Position numbers and translations under genes: made by a program
Assembly (NCBI RefSeq): GCF_002863225.1
Contig: NZ_PKEK01000032.1
Location: 1-60,645 of the forward strand
Length of the DNA: 60,645 nt
Direction of reading: 5' to 3'
Origin: Mycobacterium sp.
GTDB lineage: Bacteria; Actinomycetota; Actinomycetes; Mycobacteriales; Mycobacteriaceae
Shown: positions 35,705 to 44,368 of the stretch, piece after piece
Layout of the letters: every line of letters begins with the position of its first letter
How positions within the stretch are numbered: the stretch's first letter is position 1
Notes under the pieces: generated by a model
Seen by the model: the letters and a program-made list of their open reading frames with translations, nothing else
Told to the model about the DNA's origin: nothing
Databases searched by the model: none

Positions 35705-36619
35705 ATGACCCAAACCTCGCAAGCACCTCGCGTCGCGGAAATCGACGATGCGAACGAGATGCTGCCCATGCCGAACGTCGACGGTGTCGCCCACCGCTGG
35801 GTCACCGCCCGCGACGGCAGCCGCATCCATGTCGCGGAAGCGGGCGGCGGGAGCCCGTTGGTCTTCATCCACGGCTGGCCGCAGCATTGGTATGCCTGGC
35901 GCGCCGTCATCGCGCCGCTGGCCGAGCACTTCCGAGTCATCTGTCCCGATGTGCGCGGATTGGGCTGGTCGAGCGCCGCCGGGTCGGATTGGAGTTTCCA
36001 CCGGTTGGCGGCCGACATTGTCGACGTGATGGACGCGTTGGGCGTCGATCGGGCCGGCGTCGTCGGTCATGACTGGGGGTCGGCGATCGCCTATCAGCTC
36101 GCCCTGAGTCACGCCCGGCGGGTCACCCGGATCATGCCGCTGGCCGGGCTGCACCCGTGGGCGGTGTCGGGTGTGCATCCCCGCACCTTGTGGCGGCCCT
36201 GGCATGTCTACACCGCCGCCATCCTGGGATCGCGGAACAACACCTGGCTGCAGGTACCGCGAGTAGCGCTGCGCACCTGGCGCCTAGCCGGCTCGTTCAG
36301 CCCGGCCGAAGCCGAAATCTACTGCGGCGCAATGAGACAAACTCACACCATCTATGCCACCACGCAGTACTATCGCAATCTGCTTGCCCGCGAAGTCCCG
36401 TACTACTGGCGCCGCGCCCGAGGTATCGATCTGCCGCTTCCCGTTCTGCATCTCAATGGTGCCAATGACCCGCTCACTCAGCGACTTTCCGATGCTTACC
36501 GCAACCACGCCCCGAACATGACGCTGAAGAATCTGCCCGACTGTGGCCATTTCATCGCCGAAGAACGCCCTGAGGAACTGGTCGGCCACGTCACTGAATT
36601 CTTCGCACCGCAGGAATGA
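35705..36619 (+). CDS. Epoxide-hydrolase-like alpha/beta hydrolase
   Basis: The 304-residue protein has the oxyanion segment FIHGWPQHWYAWR, nucleophile Asp in VGHDWGSAIAYQ (HDWG is typical of epoxide hydrolases and dehalogenases), a cap region rich in Trp/Tyr, and the catalytic His in DCGHFIAEERPEEL. The likely reaction is opening of an epoxide on a lipophilic substrate. It is divergent from TetR and probably repressed by it; it is followed by a repeat array, not by a partner gene. Confidence 0.9.
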   Translation: MTQTSQAPRVAEIDDANEMLPMPNVDGVAHRWVTARDGSRIHVAEAGGGSPLVFIHGWPQHWYAWRAVIAPLAEHFRVICPDVRGLGWSSAAGSDWSFHRLAADIVDVMDALGVDRAGVVGHDWGSAIAYQLALSHARRVTRIMPLAGLHPWAVSGVHPRTLWRPWHVYTAAILGSRNNTWLQVPRVALRTWRLAGSFSPAEAEIYCGAMRQTHTIYATTQYYRNLLAREVPYYWRRARGIDLPLPVLHLNGANDPLTQRLSDAYRNHAPNMTLKNLPDCGHFIAEERPEELVGHVTEFFAPQE

Positions 36620-36631
36620 GGTTCGCCCTGT

Positions 36632-36796
36632 CGATCCCGCTCCTCAGCGAATCGTTCCGACCCGCATCGTCGCCGGACGGTGCTCGTCGATCCCGCTCCT
36701 CAGCGGGTCGTTCCGACCCGCATCGTCGCCGGACGGTGCTCGTCGATCCCGCTCCTCAGCGGGTCGTTCCGACCCGCATCGTCGCCGGGATAGGCT
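36632..36796 (-). repeat. Three tandem 56 bp intergenic repeats upstream of sodC
   Basis: Units begin at 36632, 36688 and 36744. On the minus strand each reads CCGGCGACGATGCGGG, a GCGGGTC/GACCCGC hairpin with GGAAC loop, and CTGAGGAG. The last unit ends just before the sodC start, so the array may supply sodC's leader. The first unit has CAGCGAATCG where the others have CAGCGGGTCG, breaking its hairpin. Confidence 0.9.
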
Positions 36797-36802
36797 CTCC
36801 CC

Positions 36803-37504
36803 ATGCTCAAGACCGTCCGCAGCCGCAAAGCTGCCGCCGCCTCCGCATTGATCCCACTCGCCGCATCGGCCGCGCTGTTGAGCGCGTGCCGGGCCCCCCA
36901 GGACCCGGCGACCACGCCCGGCACCCAGCCCTCGATCTGGACCGGGTCACCGGCGCCGTCGAGCGCCGAGCCGACGGGCCAGCAGGGTGGCACGGACAGC
37001 CTGACCACTCAGCTGAACGGACCCACCGGCGCCAAGATCGCCACGGCCAAGTTCGAGTTCAACCAGGGCTACGTGACGGTCACCATCGAGACCACCGGAA
37101 CCGGCCTGCTCAGCCCCGGATTTCACGGCGTGCACATCCACTCGGTGGGCAAATGCGAAGCCAACTCGACAGCGCCGACCGGTGGCGAGCCGGGGAACTT
37201 CCTGTCGGCCGGCGGGCACTTCTCGGCGCCGGGCCGCGAGCACGGGAGCGGCGACCTGACCTCTCTGCAGGTCCGCAAAGACGGCGGCGCCCTGCTCGAG
37301 ACCACCACCGACGGATTCACCAAGGCCGACCTGCTGGCCGGTGCGGGAACCGCGATCATCATCCACGCCGGTTCCGACAACTTCGGTAACATCCCGGCAG
37401 ACCGCTACAACCAGGTCAACGGCGCACCCGGACCCGACCAGACGACGATGTCGACTGGCGACGCCGGCAAGCGGGTGGCCTGTGGCGTGATCAGCTCCGG
37501 TTAG
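36803..37504 (+). CDS. sodC: Cu/Zn superoxide dismutase lipoprotein SodC
   Basis: This 233-residue protein has a lipoprotein signal with lipobox LSAC and a Pro/Ser-rich linker. The SOD domain has copper ligands in [13 protein letters not shown], the [16 protein letters not shown] metal loop and the final [10 protein letters not shown] cysteine. It disproportionates superoxide at the cell surface and protects against host oxidative burst. It corresponds to Rv0432. The start at 36803 follows the repeat array directly. Confidence 0.96.
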   Translation: MLKTVRSRKAAAASALIPLAASAALLSACRAPQDPATTPGTQPSIWTGSPAPSSAEPTGQQGGTDSLTTQLNGPTGAKIATAKFEFNQGYVTVTIETTGTGLLSPGFHGVHIHSVGKCEANSTAPTGGEPGNFLSAGGHFSAPGREHGSGDLTSLQVRKDGGALLETTTDGFTKADLLAGAGTAIIIHAGSDNFGNIPADRYNQVNGAPGPDQTTMSTGDAGKRVACGVISSG

Positions 37505-37533
37505 TTCCGTCGGACAGGGGTACCGCTATCAGG

Positions 37534-38637
37534 GTGAACTTCGCGTCGTCACCCCGTCCGACACTTGGGGTCGAATGGGAGTTCGCTCTCGTTGATGCCG
37601 AGACCCGTGATCTGAGCAACGAGGCCACCGCGGTTTTCGCTGAGATCGGTGAAAACCCACAGGTGCACAAGGAATTGCTGCGCAACACCGTCGAGATCGT
37701 CACCGGAATCTGCGACTGCACCGCCCAAGCCATGGACGACCTTCGGTCGACTCTGCACTCGGTGCTGCCGATCGTTCGCCAGCAAGGCATGGAGTTGTTC
37801 GGCGCCGGCACCCACCCGTTCGCGAGTTGGTCCGCTCAAAAGCTGACCGACGCTCCGCGGTATGCCGAGTTGATCAAGCGCACCCAGTGGTGGGGCCGCC
37901 AGATGCTCATCTGGGGTGTGCATGTGCACGTCGGGGTCTCGTCTCCGGACAAGGTGATGCCGGTGATGTCGGCGTTGCTCAACTGGTACCCCCATCTGCT
38001 GGCGCTTTCCGCGTCGTCGCCATGGTGGGTCGGCGACGATACGGGTTACGCCAGCAACCGCGCGATGATGTTCCAGCAGTTACCCACCGCCGGCCTGCCC
38101 TTCCAGTTCGAAAAATGGGACCAGTTCGAGGGTTTCGTGCACGACCAGAAGAAGACCGGGATCATCGAGGACGTCAACGAGGTGCGCTGGGACGTTCGTC
38201 CGTCGCCGCACAACGGGACGCTCGAGGTTCGGGTCAGCGACGGTGTATCCAACCTCCGCGAACTGGGCGCCCTGGTCGCGCTGACGCACTGCCTGGTGGT
38301 CGATCTCGAGCGTCGCCTCGATTCCGGTGAGACGCTGCCGACCATGCCGCCGTGGCACAACCAGGAAAACAAGTGGCGCGCTGCCCGCTACGGGCTGGAT
38401 TCGATCATCATCCTCGACGCCGACAGCAACGAACGTCTGGTCACCGAGGATCTCGACGATGTGCTCACCAGGCTGGAACCTGTTGCCAAATCCCTGAATT
38501 GCGCCGACGAGCTGGCCGCGGTTGCCGAGATCCCACGGATGGGCGCGTCGTATCAACGACAGCGACGGGTCGCCGAGGAACACGACGGAGACCTGCGGGC
38601 TGTTGTCGATGCGCTGGTCGACGAATTGGAGATCTGA
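37534..38637 (+). CDS. Carboxylate-amine ligase, YbdK / glutamate-cysteine ligase 2 family
   Basis: This 367-residue protein of the GCS2 family begins with the ligand-binding strand TLGVEWEFALVD and has WGVHVHVGVSSPDKVMPV and PHNGTLEVRVSD. It ligates glutamate or a similar carboxylate to an amine using ATP. Because mycobacteria make mycothiol, the true substrate is uncertain. The start is GTG 37534. It matches Rv0433. The stop overlaps the next gene. Confidence 0.92.
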   Translation: MNFASSPRPTLGVEWEFALVDAETRDLSNEATAVFAEIGENPQVHKELLRNTVEIVTGICDCTAQAMDDLRSTLHSVLPIVRQQGMELFGAGTHPFASWSAQKLTDAPRYAELIKRTQWWGRQMLIWGVHVHVGVSSPDKVMPVMSALLNWYPHLLALSASSPWWVGDDTGYASNRAMMFQQLPTAGLPFQFEKWDQFEGFVHDQKKTGIIEDVNEVRWDVRPSPHNGTLEVRVSDGVSNLRELGALVALTHCLVVDLERRLDSGETLPTMPPWHNQENKWRAARYGLDSIIILDADSNERLVTEDLDDVLTRLEPVAKSLNCADELAAVAEIPRMGASYQRQRRVAEEHDGDLRAVVDALVDELEI

Positions 38638-39293
38638 TGGCATCCACTACCGATTTCGGCCGCCTGGCGATGTTCCCGCTGCAGTCGGCGTTTCTGCCGG
38701 GCGAGGAGCTGCCGCTGCAGATCTTCGAACCCCGCTATGCCGAGATGGTCCGGGACTGCTTGCAGGACAACAACCCTCGCTTCGGAACAGTGCTGATCTC
38801 GCAAGGCCGCGAGGTTGGCGGAGGTGATGTGCGCTCTGACGTCGGGACGGTTGCCAGGATCACCGAATGCGTGGACATCGGCGGATCGGGCCTGTTCAAG
38901 CTGAAGTGCCTGACTGCCGAGCGGATCAAGGTGTGTGAGTGGCTGCCCGACGACCCGTACCCCAGGGCCGTTGTGCAGGAGTGGCCTGACGAGCCGGGTG
39001 ACGCCGTGACTGCGGGGCAGCTGGAGGACCTCGAAGACCGGATGATGGCACTGTTCGAACGGATCGCCAATGCCCGCGACTTCCCGGTGCCACCTCGCGA
39101 TGAAGTGCTGGGCTCCGCCATCGACTTCTCCGACGCTGGAGAACGGTTGTACGCGTTGGCATCTCGGATTCCGATCGGGCCGGCTGACCGTTACTCGGTG
39201 CTGTCCGCGCCCAGCGCTGGGGCGCGGTTGACCGCGCTGGGAGAGGCGGTGGAATCGGTCGCCGCGGTGATCGAATTCCAGCTCTCGGAGTAG
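38637..39293 (+). CDS. Lon N-terminal (LON substrate-binding) domain protein
   Basis: This 218-residue protein consists of a Lon-like substrate-recognition domain (LAMFPLQSAFLPGEELPLQIFEPRY, RFGTVLIS, GTVARI) and a helical tail, with no ATPase or protease domain. It corresponds to Rv0434. ATG 38637 overlaps the previous stop (TGATG), so it is coupled to the ligase. Its role is unknown; it may act as an adaptor for substrate delivery. Confidence 0.93.
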   Translation: MASTTDFGRLAMFPLQSAFLPGEELPLQIFEPRYAEMVRDCLQDNNPRFGTVLISQGREVGGGDVRSDVGTVARITECVDIGGSGLFKLKCLTAERIKVCEWLPDDPYPRAVVQEWPDEPGDAVTAGQLEDLEDRMMALFERIANARDFPVPPRDEVLGSAIDFSDAGERLYALASRIPIGPADRYSVLSAPSAGARLTALGEAVESVAAVIEFQLSE

Positions 39294-39297
39294 TCGA

Positions 39298-40185
39298 TCA
39301 AGCGGTGCGGGCAAACGGCGTGAGCCGACCCTCGATGAACACGCTGCGTGGTGCGAGATCCCGGAGATCGTCGTCCGGCATCCGGTCGAAGCGCCGCATC
39401 AGATCCAGCGCGTCGATCGTGGTCACCGCCCAGTCGCGGGCCGCCAGCCAGAGACCGACGTCGGCGCGATCCTCATGGAACAGGAGCTCGGTGAGGTCTT
39501 GTCCGCTGTCGCCCAGAAATTCGCGGCCGCGCTCGAGATAGTCTTGATCGAACGCGTTCGCGCTCAACACTTCTGCGGCAATGCGGCTACCCGCGGCGCT
39601 GAGTTCGGAGATCCGCTCGAACAACAGGTCCTGCCCGGCCGCCGGCAAGTAAGGCAGCAGCCCCTCGGCGGACCAGGCCGTGGGCGTCGACGGATCGAAA
39701 CCGGCTTGTCGTAACGCGGTCGGCCAGTCGCCGCGCAGATCGATCGGCACCGCCTGATACGTGACGGCGGGTCGGGCGTTGTGGGCAGCCAGTGTCTCCG
39801 CCTTGAACGCCAGGACCTGAGGCTGGTCGATCTCGTAGACGGCGCTGCTCGACACCCAGGGCAGCCGCCAGGCGCGGGCGTCCAGGCCGGCGGCGAGGAT
39901 CACGGCCTGGTCGATCCCGTTGGCGCCGGCCGCGATGAAGTACTCGTCGAACCATCTCGTCCTCGCGGCGGCGTAGTTCTGCACCAGCGGCAGATGTTTG
40001 CGGACACCCGAAGAATCCCAACCGCGGGCGGTGGCGGCGTCGACGAACAGCCGCGCGTAGGGGTCGATGAACAGCGGGCAGCCGCAGTCGGATTCGGCGG
40101 CGCGGGCCATCGCAACACCCAGTGCGGTCGCGCCGACGCTTTCGGTGATATCCCAGCTGTCGTCGCCCGTCCGTGCCATGACCAT
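39298..40185 (-). CDS. SAM-dependent methyltransferase, mycobacterial TIGR00027 type
   Basis: The 295-residue protein has the pattern of the large mycobacterial methyltransferase family: SWDITESVGATALGVAMARA, FIDPYARLFVDA, RTRWFDEYF, QAVILAAGLDARAWRLPW, VYEIDQPQVLAFK and WSAEGLLPYLP. Members may methylate polyketides or lipids; the substrate is unknown. ATG 40185 and ATG 40179 are both possible starts. It is convergent with the Lon-N gene and divergent from the enoyl-CoA hydratase. Confidence 0.92.
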   Translation of the reverse strand: MVMARTGDDSWDITESVGATALGVAMARAAESDCGCPLFIDPYARLFVDAATARGWDSSGVRKHLPLVQNYAAARTRWFDEYFIAAGANGIDQAVILAAGLDARAWRLPWVSSSAVYEIDQPQVLAFKAETLAAHNARPAVTYQAVPIDLRGDWPTALRQAGFDPSTPTAWSAEGLLPYLPAAGQDLLFERISELSAAGSRIAAEVLSANAFDQDYLERGREFLGDSGQDLTELLFHEDRADVGLWLAARDWAVTTIDALDLMRRFDRMPDDDLRDLAPRSVFIEGRLTPFARTA

Positions 40186-40302
40186 GGCTATCTCGCTTTC
40201 CCGGCAGTGCTGAAGAGGGCGACCACGCTGTCGGACGTAACCAGGCTAATGAAATTCCAAAGTCCCTGCTTGGCGGCAGGTCGCGTGGTCTACTTCGACG
40301 CG

Positions 40303-41109
40303 ATGAACGCCGACCTGGTGGTGGACCTCGAGGCTTCGGGCGTGGCCGTGTTGACGCTCAGCCGTCCCGAGCATCTCAACGCCTACACCGCCGAGATGGG
40401 TGCCTCGTTGAGCCGGGCATATCGCCTGTGCGACCAAGACGACGACGTCCGGGCCATCGTCGTCACCGGTGCGGGGCGGGCGTTCTGCGTGGGCGCGGAC
40501 GTCACCGGCGACGTGTCCCCTTTCGACACTCCGGCCGAGGGGTTCTCCGCATCGCCGATCGACCCGCCCGCTTTCGAACTGCGCAAGCCCGTGATCGCCG
40601 CCGTCAACGGCCACGCCATCGGCATCGGCCTGACCATCGCGCTGCAAACCGACATCCGCATCTTCGCCGACGGCGCGAAATACGGTGTGGTGCAGGTGCG
40701 CCGGGGTGTCATCCCGGACTGCATGTCGCATTGGACGCTGACTCACCTGGCCAGTCTCGGCGTCGCGGCGGAGGTGCTGCTCACCGGACGCAGCTTCGGC
40801 GCGCACGAGGCTGTCACGTGGGGAATCGCGAACCGCGCATTGCCCGCGGCGGATGTCCTCGACCATGCCATGGAGATCGCCCGCGACATCGCGACGAACG
40901 TCGCGCCGATGTCGGCCGCGCTATGCAAACGCCTGCTGTGGGACACCGCGATCAACGGTTACACCCCACGGCAGGTTGCGGCGCTGGAGACGCGGTTGCA
41001 TCGCCGGGTGATGGGGACCGACGACGCCCGCGAGGGCGTCAACGCATTTCTGGAGCGGCGGGCGCCCCGGTTCGGCGCACGGATCTCCACCGAGTGGGAG
41101 CCGTTCTAA
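40303..41109 (+). CDS. Enoyl-CoA hydratase/isomerase
   Basis: This 268-residue crotonase-fold protein has the oxyanion loops TGAGRAFCVGADVTG and AAVNGHAIGIGLTIALQTDIR, plus VVQVRRGVIPDCMSHWTLTHLASLGVAAEVLLTGR. One of the usual two catalytic glutamates appears to be replaced in the RRGVIPD region, so it may act on an unusual acyl-CoA. ATG 40303 (MNADLVVDLE) was chosen; ATG 40249 would add 18 residues. Its stop overlaps the convergent SRPBCC-like gene by 4 bp. Confidence 0.88.
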   Translation: MNADLVVDLEASGVAVLTLSRPEHLNAYTAEMGASLSRAYRLCDQDDDVRAIVVTGAGRAFCVGADVTGDVSPFDTPAEGFSASPIDPPAFELRKPVIAAVNGHAIGIGLTIALQTDIRIFADGAKYGVVQVRRGVIPDCMSHWTLTHLASLGVAAEVLLTGRSFGAHEAVTWGIANRALPAADVLDHAMEIARDIATNVAPMSAALCKRLLWDTAINGYTPRQVAALETRLHRRVMGTDDAREGVNAFLERRAPRFGARISTEWEPF

Positions 41110-41915
41110 ACGGCAACGCGGGCAGTGCGTTTCATCAACTGCGGCGCTGTCGCCCGGTGCAGCGGACCGATTATCAGCCACACCGCGCGGCCCGCGAATC
41201 TGTGTCGATAGTGCAGGCGAGTGGTCAACACGGCCCGCCGTTGATCGTGGCGCCGCAAATCCAACTCGCCGTGCATCAGCGGTCCATTGGCCTCCAGCAC
41301 CACCTCGTCGTCATCCGACCGAACGATCGACCAGCCGATGACGTGTGTGGGCGAGGAGTCCGGCCCGAGCCGGAATCCGAGGATATGGCGGTGAATCCAG
41401 AGCACCGCGGCGCCCAGGGTGCTCGGCTTGGCTCCAAGCGCGTCGCGGAGCGCTTGCTCGGCAGTGCGGGTGTCCCTCGACTGCATCGGCACCTCGAAGA
41501 CATCGACATAGTCGGCGGCTTCGCCGTGGAGCTGCGTCCGGTTGGCCAGCGCTCTGGAGCTGATGCGTTTCAAGGTCGCTCGCACCACCACCCGGTGTGC
41601 GCCGGTGCCGATCACCAGTGCGCGATAGATCTTGCCGTGGAACCCGGGGAAATGCGCCCATGTCGCCGAACGAACGCGAGTGCGGCGCGGGCCGTCGGTG
41701 TCCAACTCGAACACCCAGAGGTACCTCGCGAAGAGATGTCGGCCTTTGAGCGCCAATCGCTCTGGAGGCCGGGCCTCGTCCAGGACGAAACCGAGCGGCA
41801 CCGTCGACGGGTCATCGGGGTCACGGCAGATGGTTTTCAGCACGGCGGGCCATGTCTCGGCCCGGGTGGCGGCGATGGATATGGCATGCTCATCGATATA
41901 GGGTAATCGTTCCAT
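41106..41915 (-). CDS. Tandem SRPBCC-like protein (DUF2867-like)
   Basis: The 269-residue protein appears to have two related halves. Residues about 1-130 end in HFPGFHGKIYRALVIGTGAH. Residues about 145-269 end in RHRFAGRAVWLIIGPLHRAT. Both endings look like the last helix of an SRPBCC/DUF2867-type lipid-binding fold. No catalytic motif is visible. The start at ATG 41915 lies 21 bp from the divergent TetR gene, which probably controls it. Confidence 0.75.
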   Translation of the reverse strand: MERLPYIDEHAISIAATRAETWPAVLKTICRDPDDPSTVPLGFVLDEARPPERLALKGRHLFARYLWVFELDTDGPRRTRVRSATWAHFPGFHGKIYRALVIGTGAHRVVVRATLKRISSRALANRTQLHGEAADYVDVFEVPMQSRDTRTAEQALRDALGAKPSTLGAAVLWIHRHILGFRLGPDSSPTHVIGWSIVRSDDDEVVLEANGPLMHGELDLRRHDQRRAVLTTRLHYRHRFAGRAVWLIIGPLHRATAPQLMKRTARVAV

Positions 41916-41936
41916 ATAGAAGGACTGTACTAGATC

Positions 41937-42536
41937 ATGGCCCCGCCACGGAAGCACCAGACCGATGTGATTCTCGACGCGGCCCGCACGCTGGTCCTGA
42001 CGGACGGGCCAAGGGCCGCCAGCGTCGGCGCAATCGCCAAAGCCAGCGGCGCGCCGGCCGGGACGCTGTATCACCGATTCACCAACCGCGACGGAATTCT
42101 GGCCGCCGCCTGGTTACGGGCCCTCGGTAGGTTCCAAAGCCGGGCGCTGGCCGCCGATGCCGACACTGTTCTCGAGGCCGCGGTCGCGACCGCCGTTGCG
42201 GCAATCGATTTCCTGCGCGCGGTTCCCGACGACGCCCGGTTGCTGGTGGCACTGAGGCCCGGCGATCTGCTGGACGACGAACCCGACGACGATCTCCGAC
42301 GGACTCTCGCCGCGCAGAATGCGCCGTTGATCGACAGGCTCACCACCTTCGCCCGCGAGTTGTACGGCAGCGCCGACGCACGTTGCACCGACGCGGTCGC
42401 GCGAGCGATCGTCGACCTTCCCTACGCGGTCGTGCGGCGGCACGCCAACACCGATCCCATTCCGGACTGGCTGGAAGACGACGTTGCCGCGGCCGCGCGG
42501 GCCTTGCTGACAAGCTTTGGCGCGGAACGCCGATAA
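41937..42536 (+). CDS. TetR-family regulator
   Basis: This 199-residue protein has the TetR DNA-binding pattern (AARTLVLTDGPRAASVGAIA, GAPAGTLYHRFTNRDGILAAAW) and an acidic effector domain. Its ATG is 21 bp from the divergent SRPBCC-like gene, so both promoters must overlap and one operator can serve both. No long palindrome is evident in the gap. Confidence 0.9.
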   Translation: MAPPRKHQTDVILDAARTLVLTDGPRAASVGAIAKASGAPAGTLYHRFTNRDGILAAAWLRALGRFQSRALAADADTVLEAAVATAVAAIDFLRAVPDDARLLVALRPGDLLDDEPDDDLRRTLAAQNAPLIDRLTTFARELYGSADARCTDAVARAIVDLPYAVVRRHANTDPIPDWLEDDVAAAARALLTSFGAERR

Positions 42537-42620
42537 GCGCCGAACCAGGTTGAGCGGAGGTTTTCCCGCCGGCGGTTCCGGGTAATGACCCGTTGACGGT
42601 TCGCGGGAATAGCGGTCCGG

Positions 42621-43613
42621 ATGGGCGGTGACCAGTTGGTGGAAGACTCCTGCCCCAAACGTATGCACTACGGGCCGTGTGGTGGCGTCCGGCCCGATGG
42701 CCAATGCGAAATGCGTTCCGGGCCATGTAGTTTCGACAACATAGTGCCCTGGCGTGGCGCTGTGGTGCACGCTGCGCGGGTTCCGGCACCATTGATCCTC
42801 ACCGATTTCACCTGCATCCCGTTCGATGCCACCGACGTCGCTGCCACCGCTGCCACGTTGGGGCGCAGTTGTGATGCCGTACTCGTCGGCGAACATCAGA
42901 ATCGTCCGGACTTTCCGCCGACTGTGATGAGTCGACTACTCATCGAACAAGGGGTTGACCCGTGGATCACGCTCTCGTGCCGTGACCGCAATCGCATTGT
43001 CCTGGAGCAGGAATTGCGAGGCCTGCACTTCAACGGAGCGACGACGGTGTTCTGCGTGACCGGTGACGGCCGTGGCTACGACGTCCGTGCCGACGTCACC
43101 CAGACCTTCGACCTGGACGGTCCACGACTGGTCGCGCTGGCCGCTTCCCTCGACATGATTGCCGCCGTCCCGGAAACTCCCACCGCGCCACCGGTGCACG
43201 CCCGGGCCGCGCGACTTGTCGAAAAGCAGCGCGCAGGTGCGAGTCTGGCTGTCCTGAACCATGTTTCGTCGGCATCGGCGTTGTCTGCGTTCATCGACGA
43301 CGCACGCTCGGCGGGACTGCGCATTCCAGTGGTGGCCGCGGTGGTGGTGTTCACCGATTACGTGTCGGCTGCGGTATTGCAGGGCCTACCAGGACTGGAC
43401 CTGGATCCCGCGGTGGTCGACAGCGTGGTCAATGCGGCCGATCCGGTCGAGGCGGGGATAGCGGCGGCGGTGGCCGAGGCCCGAGAGTTGTTGCAGATCG
43501 AAGGTATTGACGGGGTCAACCTGTCGGGGTTGGCCTCGGCGTCTGGTACGCGGCGTGGCGCGGAGATCAAGGCCGAGGTCGGGGCGCGGATACGGGCGGA
43601 GCGTGCCGCGTGA
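42621..43613 (+). CDS. Methylenetetrahydrofolate-reductase-like protein with N-terminal Cys cluster
   Basis: The 330-residue protein begins with a four-cysteine motif (Cys11, 20, 29, 36; CPKRMHYGPCGGVRPDGQCE) that matches the C-terminal zinc/iron-sulfur domain of MetV-type MTHFRs, here placed at the N-terminus. A TIM-barrel of MTHFR type follows (DATDVAATAATLGRSCDAVL, VTGDGRGYDV). C1-folate chemistry is inferred. The GTGA overlap with the next methyltransferase implies joint function. Confidence 0.78.
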   Translation: MGGDQLVEDSCPKRMHYGPCGGVRPDGQCEMRSGPCSFDNIVPWRGAVVHAARVPAPLILTDFTCIPFDATDVAATAATLGRSCDAVLVGEHQNRPDFPPTVMSRLLIEQGVDPWITLSCRDRNRIVLEQELRGLHFNGATTVFCVTGDGRGYDVRADVTQTFDLDGPRLVALAASLDMIAAVPETPTAPPVHARAARLVEKQRAGASLAVLNHVSSASALSAFIDDARSAGLRIPVVAAVVVFTDYVSAAVLQGLPGLDLDPAVVDSVVNAADPVEAGIAAAVAEARELLQIEGIDGVNLSGLASASGTRRGAEIKAEVGARIRAERAA

Positions 43614-44368
43614 GTGACTCGGCGGCCGACGAGTTCGACACCCTGGCCGAGTGGACCGCCCTGGTCGCCTCGGACCTGGGCCAGGAGTTCCACATCCCGG
43701 CCGGTTGCCGCGGTAGTGGCAGCCCGGCGGTGCTCGACTGGCTCATCGAGCATTTGGAGCTCGACGCCGGCCAGACGTTGCTGGACTGCGGTGCCGGCGT
43801 CGGCGGACCGGCGGCCTACGCGGCCGAGCAACGTGGTGTCCGCCCGGTTCTGGTGGAACCGCAGGCCGGTGGAAACCATGCATCGCGAGCGTTGTTCGGC
43901 TTCCCCGCGATTCGCGCCGATGCCTCGAAGCTGCCGTTCGCCGAGGAAGCATTCGACGCGGCGTGGGCGCTGGGGGTGCTCTGCACTACCGAGTCGCAGC
44001 GGGCATTGCTCAGTGAGTTGCGTCGCGTGGTGCGCCCCCCGGGTCGAGTCGGACTGCTGGTACTGGTCAGTGACGAGCCGTCGCCCGAGGGGGAGCCAGA
44101 CGACAGCTTCTTCCCGACGGCTGATTCCCTGCGGGACTCGATCGTCCGGGCAGGCCTGCGCATCGACGCGACCCGCGGCGTCACTGACATCTGGGAGCCC
44201 CCCGATCAGTGGCAGCAGCGAGTCGAGACGTTCGAGTCGGAGCTTCGTGCGAGATACGCCGACGAAAGCGCCTGGCACGTCGCCGAGCAACAATCGGACC
44301 GTATCGCGAAGCTGATGAAGCAGGGGATGATCGAGCCGCAGGTGTTTTCGTTGCGGCGGACCGACTAA
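43610..44368 (+). CDS. SAM-dependent methyltransferase coupled to the MTHFR-like gene
   Basis: This 252-residue class I methyltransferase has motif I as LLDCGAGVGGPAAYAAE, ADASKLPFAEEAFDAAWALG and LRRVVRPPGRVGLLVLVSDE, in the UbiE/Methyltransf_11 style. The substrate is unknown. GTG 43610 lies inside the upstream stop. It converges on the AAA ATPase gene with a 4 bp overlap. Confidence 0.9.
   Translation: MSDSAADEFDTLAEWTALVASDLGQEFHIPAGCRGSGSPAVLDWLIEHLELDAGQTLLDCGAGVGGPAAYAAEQRGVRPVLVEPQAGGNHASRALFGFPAIRADASKLPFAEEAFDAAWALGVLCTTESQRALLSELRRVVRPPGRVGLLVLVSDEPSPEGEPDDSFFPTADSLRDSIVRAGLRIDATRGVTDIWEPPDQWQQRVETFESELRARYADESAWHVAEQQSDRIAKLMKQGMIEPQVFSLRRTD

Noticed and set aside
38352..38636. 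Upstream extension of the Lon-N gene to 38352
   Set aside because: The extension lies wholly inside the ligase gene in another frame; ATG 38637 overlaps the ligase stop and begins the LON domain.
41881..41936. Operator in the 21 bp gap between the SRPBCC-like and TetR genes
   Set aside because: Only short direct repeats (ATATAG) are visible; no inverted repeat long enough to call.
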